The translations under genes and the position numbers were made by a program. A DNA stretch of 7,882 bases, taken from positions 1 through 7,882 of the forward strand of contig CATZIG010000087.1 of the NCBI GenBank assembly GCA_958419975.1, written 5' to 3'. This document shows positions 1 to 7,537 of this stretch, piece by piece. Origin of the DNA: an uncultured Collinsella sp. GTDB lineage: Bacteria > Actinomycetota > Coriobacteriia > Coriobacteriales > Coriobacteriaceae. Position 1 is the stretch's first letter. Each line of letters opens with the position of its first letter. The notes beneath the pieces are model-generated. The model had not been told where the DNA came from and searched no databases. It was given only the letters and a program-made list of their open reading frames with translations.

Positions 1-1
1 C

Positions 2-40
2 AAGCAGGAATACCTCGATACATACGAGGGAGTTGAATGA
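2..40 (+). CDS. 3' end of an unidentified upstream gene (partial)
   Basis: The second reading frame is open from the window edge and stops with TGA at 38-40. Its last residues read KQEYLDTYEGVE, which looks like ordinary protein. The stop lies one base before the ATG at 42, and the ribosome binding site of the next gene (GAGGGAG, 26-32) falls inside these codons, as in tightly packed operons. The third frame is also open to the edge, so the reading is not certain. Too little is present to name a product. Confidence 0.4.
   Translation, partial: KQEYLDTYEGVE
26..32 (+). promoter_or_regulatory. Ribosome binding site that decides the start at 42
   Basis: GAGGGAG lies nine bases before the ATG at 42. 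The in-frame TTG at 33 touches the site with no spacer and cannot use it. The ATG at 42 is therefore the preferred start of the small secreted protein. Confidence 0.6.
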
Positions 41-41
41 C

Positions 42-386
42 ATGAAACTATTTGAACAGCTGAAGTCCAATGCGTCGCGCATGGCTGTCTACGCCATCCT
101 CGTGGCAACGGCTTTATGCGGAATCGCGGCACCCGTCTATGCGCTCAACGGGGAGAAAGGCGATGTCGAACCCGCGTACATGGCTTCGACGGTTAAGGAC
201 CGGTACAAAGCCTTTTCTGGAAAATTGTTTTACATAGCAGAGTACGACACGACTTACCGTCAGCTTCGCTACAACAAGGGCTATGACTATCTAGGCGCAG
301 AGGTAATCGGCTATACGTCGGGTTGGTACGGCCCAAACTATGGACACATAACCCAGTTCAAGTGTAACTACCGTGTGTACAACTAA
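42..386 (+). CDS. Small Tyr-rich secreted protein of unknown function
   Basis: This 114-residue protein is not one I recognise. Residues 1-34 look like a Sec signal peptide: a charged start, a hydrophobic core from about residue 14 to 30, and a plausible signal peptidase site after Val-Tyr-Ala (residue 34). Cys26 lies in the hydrophobic core but is not in a lipobox. The mature part of about 80 residues has 13 tyrosines and a single cysteine (Cys108) close to the C-terminal Tyr-Arg-Val-Tyr-Asn. Size, export signal and aromatic content would suit a secreted peptide such as a bacteriocin-like or cell-surface protein, but no family motif supports this. It is the last gene of its operon: the start is one base after the stop of the upstream frame, and a strong terminator begins 14 bases after its TAA. 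An alternative TTG start at 33 would add three residues. Confidence 0.65.
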   Translation: MKLFEQLKSNASRMAVYAILVATALCGIAAPVYALNGEKGDVEPAYMASTVKDRYKAFSGKLFYIAEYDTTYRQLRYNKGYDYLGAEVIGYTSGWYGPNYGHITQFKCNYRVYN

Positions 387-400
387 AGCAGCCGGCCGGG

Positions 401-436
401 ACGAGGGGTGACGCAAAAGCGTCGCCCCTCGTTTTT
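401..436 (+). terminator. Strong intrinsic terminator of the first operon
   Basis: A 14-bp stem (401-414 with 419-432, one T-G pair) closes an AAAA loop and runs into TTTTT at 432-436. It ends the transcript of the small secreted protein. Confidence 0.9.
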
Positions 437-469
437 AACCATGTCAACTGGACCTAGTTCAGTTTGGTT
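437..469 (+). other. Compound hairpin directly after the terminator
   Basis: AACCA (437-441) pairs with TGGTT (465-469). Inside it AACTGGAC (446-453) pairs with GTTCAGTT (457-464, one G-T pair) around a CTA loop; TGTC (442-445) is bulged. No T-run follows, so it is not a terminator on this strand. It could be an operator-like palindrome or a structured RNA. The role is unknown and nothing else is annotated between 437 and 527. Confidence 0.45.
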
Positions 470-527
470 GATTTCCGATCTCAGCCGAACACATTGAGCG
501 GAAAGGCCGTTCCCGCAGTCAGTCGAA

Positions 528-567
528 CGTCCCCGGGGCCCTTCTCAGGCCCCGGGGACGGCATTTT
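528..567 (+). terminator. Perfect GC-rich hairpin, possible terminator
   Basis: CGTCCCCGGGGCC (528-540) pairs perfectly with GGCCCCGGGGACG (548-560) around a 7-base loop. TTTT follows at 564-567 after a three-base gap, a short U-tract for a terminator. No gene lies just upstream, so it could be a second stop for the first operon, the end of a small RNA, or an insulator before the rpmE promoter. Confidence 0.5.
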
Positions 568-640
568 CCCAGTTGAAGGAACGGTGGAGATGTGTTTCGA
601 TGGGTCAGATTCGTGTCGTTCCGAAAAGACCGTGAACCTT

Positions 641-669
641 TTGTGGGACACGCGGCGCCGTGGTACCAT
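641..669 (+). promoter_or_regulatory. rpmE promoter with extended -10
   Basis: A -35-like TTGTGG (641-646) is separated by 17 bases from a -10 element TACCAT (664-669), which is preceded by TG at 661-662 in the extended -10 position. Transcription would begin near 676, just before the structured leader. The -35 box is weak; spacing and the TGn motif are the main support. Confidence 0.55.
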
Positions 670-675
670 AGCCGA

Positions 676-746
676 GTTTGTTGTCTTGGTCGGAAACCAA
701 GACGCCTTATGCGCTGATCGGTAACCAGCGCCTGACCAATAAGGAG
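676..746 (+). promoter_or_regulatory. Structured rpmE leader, candidate L31 autoregulatory RNA
   Basis: Two perfect hairpins fill the short leader: 683-690 with 696-703 (8 bp, loop CGGAA) and 711-716 with 726-731 (6 bp, 9-base loop). Their loop regions share the pattern TCGGNAACCA (690-699 and 718-727). TTGGTC (687-692) in the first stem can instead pair with GACCAA (734-739), which touches the ribosome binding site AAGGAG (741-746). Leaders through which L31 represses its own mRNA are known or predicted in several bacterial groups, and I recall one class proposed for Coriobacteria. Whether this leader matches that model was not tested. Confidence 0.6.
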
Positions 747-753
747 TCCTACC

Positions 754-1179
754 ATGAAGCAGGGTATCCATCCCCAGTATGTCGAGTGCACGGTGACGTG
801 CTCCTGCGGCAACACCTTCAAGACGCACGCTACCGTGTCTGAGATGAAGGTCGAGCTTTGCAACGAGTGCCACCCGTTCTACACCGGCCAGCAGAAGTTC
901 GTCGACACCGGTGGACGCGTCCAGCGCTTCGCCGACAAGTTCGGTGGCGCCGCTGCCGCCCAGCTCAAGAAGGCCGAGGAGGCCAAGGCTGCCAAGGCCG
1001 CCAAGGCTGCTGAGGCCGAGGCCGCCCGCAAGGCCGCCGCTGAGGCCAAGGCTGCCGAGAAGGCTAAGCGTGCTGCTAAGTTTGCCGAGGAGGCTGCCAA
1101 GCAGGCCGCCGAGGCTCCCGCAGAGGCTCCCGTCGAGGAGGCCGCTGCCGAGGCCGAGACCACCGAGGCCGCTGAGTAA
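754..1179 (+). CDS. rpmE: Ribosomal protein L31 with long C-terminal tail
   Basis: L31 (bL31) joins the large subunit near the central protuberance and bridges to the small subunit. Residues 1 to about 65 match the family, including the start Met-Lys-Gln-Gly-Ile-His-Pro, the HPFYTG stretch (40-45) and TGGRVQRF (52-59). Cys16, Cys18, Cys36 and Cys39 make this the zinc-binding C+ form. Residues 66-141 are an added tail of Ala, Glu and Lys that turns acidic at the end; L31 is normally about 70-90 residues, so this one is nearly double. The ATG has AAGGAG seven bases upstream. The gene appears monocistronic, with its own promoter and leader before it and a terminator after it. Zinc-binding L31 is often under zinc control, but I see no clear Zur box here. 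Identification is secure; the role of the tail is unknown. Confidence 0.95.
   Translation: MKQGIHPQYVECTVTCSCGNTFKTHATVSEMKVELCNECHPFYTGQQKFVDTGGRVQRFADKFGGAAAAQLKKAEEAKAAKAAKAAEAEAARKAAAEAKAAEKAKRAAKFAEEAAKQAAEAPAEAPVEEAAAEAETTEAAE
949..1176 (+). repeat. Low-complexity Ala/Lys/Glu coding repeat in rpmE
   Basis: The L31 tail (residues 66-141) is encoded by degenerate GCC/GCT, AAG and GAG codons in units such as Lys-Ala-Ala and Glu-Ala-Ala. The first part is Lys-rich and likely helical; the last 20 or so residues contain Pro and are strongly acidic. Such a tract is prone to length change by slippage. Confidence 0.75.
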
Positions 1180-1216
1180 ATAGCTCGCCGCGGAATCACT
1201 CGCATTCATGGCATAA

Positions 1217-1256
1217 GGGCCGTGCATCCGTTTGGGTGCGCGGCCCTTTTCTTTTT
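1217..1256 (+). terminator. Intrinsic terminator of rpmE
   Basis: A 13-bp stem (1217-1229 with 1234-1246, two G-T pairs) closes a GTTT loop and is followed by TTTTCTTTTT. The apical part GCATCCGTTTGGGTGC is identical to that of the terminator at 5567-5595. Confidence 0.92.
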
Positions 1257-1257
1257 A

Positions 1258-1359
1258 TTGGTGCAAACCAACCTGCCTCCATTGCACCAAATGGCAGAGA
1301 GGCGGCGTTTGCCCAGATAAAACCTGCCAAAATAAACCTGTCCCTTTTTGGCAGGTTGG
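1258..1359. repeat. Intergenic palindromic element, REP-like or structured RNA
   Basis: Two perfect hairpins occur: TTGGTGCAA (1258-1266) with TTGCACCAA (1282-1290), and AACCTGCCAAAA (1321-1332) with TTTTGGCAGGTT (1346-1357). The arm GGCAGGTT (1350-1357) can also pair with AACCTGCC in the loop of the first hairpin (1270-1277; ten pairs when 1268-1277 meets 1350-1359) and, with one wobble, with AACCTGTC (1335-1342). No T-run follows the second hairpin, so it is not a normal terminator. A dispersed palindromic repeat is the simplest reading; a regulatory RNA is possible if transcription reaches it. No coding gene is seen between 1257 and 1486. Confidence 0.55.
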
Positions 1360-1376
1360 TCGTAGTTATTACGTGG

Positions 1377-1425
1377 CGGTCGAGGTCGACCGTATAGGCC
1401 GCGCCTTGTTTGGCTAAAGTACAAT
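1377..1425 (+). promoter_or_regulatory. Possible secA promoter with adjoining palindrome
   Basis: TACAAT at 1420-1425 is a good -10 box, but no good -35 box lies 16-18 bases upstream. A perfect hairpin or palindrome, CGGTCG (1377-1382) with CGACCG (1387-1392) around AGGT, sits where an activator or repressor could bind. A second weak option is TTGGCT (1410-1415) with TTTAAC (1434-1439). Confidence 0.35.
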
Positions 1426-1471
1426 CATCTGTGTTTAACTCGCCCGCAGCTGCACGGCGTGGGCGATGGCC

Positions 1472-1479
1472 AAAAAGGA
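1472..1479 (+). promoter_or_regulatory. Ribosome binding site that decides the secA start
   Basis: AAAAAGGA lies seven bases before the ATG at 1487. It falls downstream of the in-frame ATG at 1466, which has no comparable site, so 1487 is the likely start. Confidence 0.75.
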
Positions 1480-1486
1480 AAACCAC

Positions 1487-4293
<2,807 letters not shown>

Positions 4294-4294
<1 letters not shown>

Positions 4295-5442
4295 TGGCTG
4301 AGGCTTTAGAGGTAACGCCCGCCGAGCTGGACGCGTTTGCGGACCGGCTCGGCGAGGTCGAGTCGTATCTCCATTTGGACGAAAAGCGCACGCGCGTGAC
4401 CGAGCTCGAGGCCAAAAGTGTTGCCCCTGGCTTTTGGGATGACGCCGACGCCGCCCGTGCCACCATGGAGGAGATCGCGCGTACCAAGGAAGATATCGCT
4501 GCCGTGGACACCGCGCGCGGCGAGCTTTCCGATGCCCGCGCCGCGCTGGAGCTTGCCGAGGAGATGGGGGATGACCCCGACGCCGTCGCCCTTCGCGAGG
4601 AGGCTACAGCCACGGCTGAGCGCCTGGCCCGTGCCATCGATGAGCTTGAGCTTTCGAGCTGGTTTACAGGTGAGTTCGATCACGGCGATGCCATTGTGAC
4701 CATCAAGCCCGGACAGGGTGGTCTGGAGGCCCAGGACTGGACCTTCATGCTCTTTAAGATGTACATGAAGTACTGCCAGCGTCGCGGCTGGAAGGTCACC
4801 ATCAACGACTGTCCCGCGGCCGAGGTCATCGGCATTGACCGTGCGACCTTTACCGTCGAGGGCAAGGACGCATTTGGCATGCTGCGCGCCGAGGCCGGCG
4901 TCCACCGCTTGGTTCGCATTAGCCCCACCGACGACAAGAAGCGCCGCCAGACCACGTTTGCCGGCGTCGAGGTCATCCCCGTGCTACCCGATGATATCGA
5001 CATCGAGATCAGTCCCGACGACATTCGCGTGGACGTGTACCACGCGAGCGGCCCGGGCGGTCAGGGCGTCAACACCACCGACTCCGCCGTGCGCGTGACG
5101 CATTTCCCCAGCGGCATTGTGGTCACCTGCCAAAACGAGCGCAGCCAGATCCAGAACAAGGCCGCGTGCATGCAGATCCTCAAGGCTCGCCTGTACGAGA
5201 TTGAGCTCGAGAAGCGCGCCGAGGCCCTGGATGAGATTCGTGGACCCAAGACCACGATCGGTTTTGGCAACCAGATTCGCAGCTACGTGCTCTACCCGTA
5301 CCGGATGGTCAAGGACCTACGCACGGGCGTGGAGACCAGCAATGTCGAGGCCGTTCTTGACGATGGCGACCTGGACCCGTTTGTTATTGGCTACCATCGC
5401 TGGGCGACCGGCAACGCCGATGCAGAAGGCTCGGAGGTCTAA
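4294..5442 (+). CDS. prfB: Peptide chain release factor 2 (RF2)
   Basis: RF2 reads UGA and UAA stop codons and triggers peptide release on the ribosome. The 382-residue protein has the N-terminal helical domain with APGFWDD (residues 44-50), the codon-recognition domain with VHRLVRISPTDD (about 203-214), and the catalytic GGQ loop (255-257) in SGPGGQGVN, followed by the conserved SAVRVTH. The recognition tripeptide reads Ser210-Pro211-Thr212 where RF2 normally has Ser-Pro-Phe. The rest of that strand (HRLVR, RRQTTF) is typical of RF2 and not RF1. Many bacteria control prfB by a +1 frameshift at an in-frame UGA near codon 25. Here the frame is continuous: the matching region is TAT CTC CAT TTG GAC (Tyr-Leu-His-Leu-Asp), with no UGA and no AGGGGG stimulator, so this autoregulation is absent. 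The ATG overlaps the secA stop, which suggests translation by coupling. No strong site of its own is seen apart from AGGAA at 4283-4287. Confidence 0.96.
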
Positions 5443-5486
5443 AACATCGGGTGGCTTCAAGCCGATGCCAAGCCCAACGGTTGGAC

Positions 5487-5527
5487 GGGTTTGTATCCAG
5501 AATAAACCCTGCGCAGGGGTGGTTTTT
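5487..5527 (+). terminator. Weak terminator-like hairpin after prfB with an alternative fold
   Basis: ACCCT (5506-5510) pairs with GGGGT (5516-5520, one wobble) around GCGCA and is followed by GG and TTTTT (5523-5527), a short terminator for the secA-prfB transcript. The same AAACCC (5504-5509) can instead pair with GGGTTT (5487-5492), which would break the terminator. A further hairpin, CATCGG (5445-5450) with CCGATG (5462-5467), lies just after the prfB stop. Confidence 0.4.
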
Positions 5528-5547
5528 GTCCGGCGAATCGGTAGAAT
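5520..5547 (+). promoter_or_regulatory. Possible yitT promoter
   Basis: TAGAAT at 5542-5547 is a good -10 box. The best -35 candidate, TGGTTT (5520-5525, 16-base spacer), is weak. Transcription would start near 5554, upstream of the terminator that precedes the gene. Confidence 0.35.
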
Positions 5548-5566
5548 CGAATACAAGAAGAAGTTC

Positions 5567-5595
5567 AAAGCGCATCCGTTTGGGTGCGCTTTTTT
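5567..5595 (+). terminator. Intrinsic terminator inside the yitT leader
   Basis: An 11-bp stem (5567-5577 with 5582-5592, one T-G pair) closes a GTTT loop and ends in six T (5590-5595). The next base begins the yitT ribosome binding site. It may end the prfB transcript, or act as an attenuator for yitT, since no promoter fits between it and the gene. Confidence 0.85.
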
Positions 5596-5603
5596 GAGGG
5601 AGG
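5596..5603 (+). promoter_or_regulatory. Ribosome binding site that decides the yitT start
   Basis: GAGGGAGG lies four bases before the ATG at 5608. The in-frame GTG at 5584 lies inside the terminator stem and has no ribosome binding site. Confidence 0.7.
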
Positions 5604-5607
5604 CAGC

Positions 5608-6498
5608 ATGGCATATCGTCTGGACATCAAGCGCATTCTTTCGATGAACTTCTTTCACGACCTGCCCCAGATCATGTTGGGGTGTGCCTTGGCCGCCATC
5701 GCGACCGACCTGTTTTTGATTCCCAACGGTCTTGCCGCCGGTGGCGTTACGGGCCTTGCGACTATTATCCAGGCTGTCGGCGCGGCGCGAGGCGTGTCGC
5801 TTCCCGTCGGTATCCAGACCATCGTGATGAATGCCTTGCTGTTGTTGGTCGTTATGCGCGAGGGTGGCATGTTCTACGTGGTGCAGACTGCGACGGGCTT
5901 TGTGCTGCTGGGCTTCTTTACCGATCTGTTCGCCCCGTTTGTAGCACCTCTGGCGGATGCGGACCTGATGCTCCCTGCCATGTGGGGCGGCATTATTACG
6001 GGTATCGGTTACGGCATGGTGTTGCGCGCCGGCGCCAACACCGGCGGCTCGGACACGATTGGCCAGATCATTTCGCGTAACACCTCGCTGCCGGTGGGCT
6101 CGACCGTCATGGCGATCGATGTTGCCGTATGCGCGCTGTCGGCTCCGGTCTTTTCAATCGAAAACGCACTATATGCAGGCCTTTCGATGGTCATTAGCGG
6201 CTACGTGATCGATGCCGTGGTCGATGGTGGCAACAAACGCCGTATGGTACTCATCATCTCGGACAAGTTCCCTGATATCGCTGCCGATATCATGTATGGC
6301 CTGGGTCGTGGTTGTACCAAGTTTAAGGCGACTGGCATGTATTCGGGTGCCGAGAAGCCGGTGATTATGGTCATCGTGAGCCGTCGAGAGCTCAATACCC
6401 TCAAGACGATCGTGCGCGAGCGCGATCCTCACGCCATTGTGACGGTCGCTGACGTTACGGAAGCCTTCGGCGAGGGATTCAAGGACATTAGCGCGTAG
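5608..6498 (+). CDS. YitT family membrane protein (DUF161/DUF2179)
   Basis: The 296-residue protein has the YitT layout: an N-terminal multi-spanning membrane part and a C-terminal soluble DUF2179 domain. Hydrophobic segments lie at about 21-38, 68-83, 88-107, 123-141, 166-182 and 187-203, with a further weakly hydrophobic Gly-rich stretch at 42-60. Family hallmarks are FLIPNGLAAGGVTGL (36-50) and the glycine-rich NTGGSDTIGQII (144-155). DUF2179 spans about 212-291, with TGMYSGAEKPV (242-252) and the end DVTEAFGEGF (282-291). The family is widespread in Gram-positive bacteria; the transported or sensed substrate is not established, so no function is claimed. The start is set by GAGGGAGG just upstream. 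The gene stands alone between the terminator at 5567-5595 and the spacer before the transketolase genes. I see no clear terminator after it. Confidence 0.88.
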   Translation: MAYRLDIKRILSMNFFHDLPQIMLGCALAAIATDLFLIPNGLAAGGVTGLATIIQAVGAARGVSLPVGIQTIVMNALLLLVVMREGGMFYVVQTATGFVLLGFFTDLFAPFVAPLADADLMLPAMWGGIITGIGYGMVLRAGANTGGSDTIGQIISRNTSLPVGSTVMAIDVAVCALSAPVFSIENALYAGLSMVISGYVIDAVVDGGNKRRMVLIISDKFPDIAADIMYGLGRGCTKFKATGMYSGAEKPVIMVIVSRRELNTLKTIVRERDPHAIVTVADVTEAFGEGFKDISA

Positions 6499-6591
6499 GG
6501 TCGACCGCGTTCCATCCAAAAGACGTTCACATTGATAAACCGTTTCATCAGCGGTTCTGCCTGCTAAATTGTTCAAATAATGATAAAAACT

Positions 6592-6637
6592 CTGGTAAAG
6601 CCATCAGTTTCCAGCATAATGAATGACGTACGTGCAT
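6592..6637 (+). promoter_or_regulatory. Possible transketolase promoter and palindrome
   Basis: CATAAT (6615-6620) could be a -10 box with weak CTGGTA (6592-6597) at 17 bases; an AT-rich stretch (6565-6590) lies upstream and could act as an UP element. Near the expected start point is the palindrome ACGTACGT (6626-6633) within ATGACGTACGTGCAT, which is operator-like. The rest of the 6499-6705 spacer shows only a weak hairpin, AACCG (6538-6542) with CGGTT (6552-6556). Confidence 0.35.
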
Positions 6638-6705
6638 TGCGGCTGTGTTGGGATTACCTTCGGTGCCGTGCGCATTTTGTCTAATGAGGAGGAAAGGAAG
6701 GCACA

Positions 6706-7536
6706 ATGAGCGACGAAGAGCTCAAAAAGGTTGCCAACGAGGTAAGGAAGGGCATCGTCACCGGCGTGCACGCTGCCAAGTCCGGCCATCCGGGCGGTTC
6801 GCTCGGCGCTGCCGACATCATGACCTATCTGTACTTTGAGGAAATGAACGTCGACCCGGCCGATCCCCGCAAGGCCGACCGCGATCGCTTTGTGCTCTCC
6901 AAGGGCCACTGCGCTCCGGGCCTGTACGCCGTGCTCGCCGAGCGCGGGTTCTTCCCCAAAGAGGACCTCAAGACGCTGCGCCATATCGGCAGCCACCTGC
7001 AGGGTCACCCCAACATGAACGACACCCCGGGCGTCGACATGTCCACCGGTTCGCTCGGTCAGGGCATCTCCGCCGCCGTGGGCATGGCGGTTGCCGCCAA
7101 GCACTGGGGCGATACTTACCGCACGTACGCCCTGCTGGGCGATGGCGAGAGCGAGGAGGGCCAGGTCTGGGAGGCCGCCATGTTTGCCGGCAACCAGCAG
7201 CTCGATAACCTCTGCGTGATCGTCGACCACAATGGCCTGCAGATCGACGGCCCCGTCGAGGAGGTCAACGACCCCATGCCGCTCGCCGACAAGTTCCGCG
7301 CCTTTAAGTTTCACGTGGTGGAGCTCGCCGACGGCAACGACTTCGACCAGATCCGCGCCGCCTTTGCCGAGGCTCGCGCCACCAAGGGGCAGCCGACCGC
7401 CATTATCGCCGAGACCATGAAGGGCAAGGGCGTTTCCTTTATGGAGAACCAGGTGGGTTGGCACGGCAAGGCCCCCAACGATGAACAGTTTGAGCAGGCC
7501 ATGGCAGAGCTCACGGCCGCCGGAGAGGAGCTCTAG
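6706..7536 (+). CDS. Transketolase, N-terminal subunit
   Basis: Transketolase moves two-carbon units between sugar phosphates in the non-oxidative pentose phosphate pathway, using thiamine diphosphate. This 276-residue protein is the N-terminal (pyrophosphate-binding) half of the single-chain enzyme. It shows SGHPGGSLG (26-34), SKGH (65-68), TGSLGQG (114-120) and the thiamine diphosphate and metal motif GDG (145-147) through Asn176. The length fits the split form found in archaea and many Gram-positive bacteria. The start is ATG at 6706, with AAAGGA seven bases upstream and a second AGGAGG at 6687-6692. The C-terminal subunit gene starts one base after its TAG, so the halves are co-translated and should assemble. 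It could in principle serve a related ketose pathway, since split transketolases also occur in sugar catabolism clusters. Confidence 0.93.
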   Translation: MSDEELKKVANEVRKGIVTGVHAAKSGHPGGSLGAADIMTYLYFEEMNVDPADPRKADRDRFVLSKGHCAPGLYAVLAERGFFPKEDLKTLRHIGSHLQGHPNMNDTPGVDMSTGSLGQGISAAVGMAVAAKHWGDTYRTYALLGDGESEEGQVWEAAMFAGNQQLDNLCVIVDHNGLQIDGPVEEVNDPMPLADKFRAFKFHVVELADGNDFDQIRAAFAEARATKGQPTAIIAETMKGKGVSFMENQVGWHGKAPNDEQFEQAMAELTAAGEEL

Positions 7537-7537
7537 G

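Noticed and set aside
590..724. A 44-codon frame starting at ATG 590 with AAGGA upstream, as a possible leader peptide
   Set aside because: It runs through the rpmE promoter and both leader hairpins, and the likely rpmE transcript starts after its ATG. The protein shows no recognisable feature.
676..753. tRNA-like fold in the rpmE leader
   Set aside because: There are two hairpins but no acceptor stem, T-loop GTTC box or anticodon arm; a ribosomal protein leader fits better.
481..1227. A 248-codon open frame on the - strand opposite rpmE and its leader
   Set aside because: Its Leu/Gly-rich N-terminal half is the reverse reading of the Ala/Lys/Glu tail of L31, and it crosses the rpmE promoter and leader hairpins.
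1321..1357. The 12-bp inverted repeat as terminal repeats of an insertion sequence or as a terminator
   Set aside because: The arms are only 13 bases apart with no transposase, and no T-run follows the stem.
1466..1486. Upstream ATG at 1466 as the secA start
   Set aside because: It has no ribosome binding site, while the ATG at 1487 has AAAAAGGA at a seven-base spacing. The start at 1487 also gives the usual short SecA N-terminus.
5584..5607. GTG at 5584 as the yitT start
   Set aside because: It lies inside the terminator stem and lacks a ribosome binding site; the ATG at 5608 has GAGGGAGG before it.
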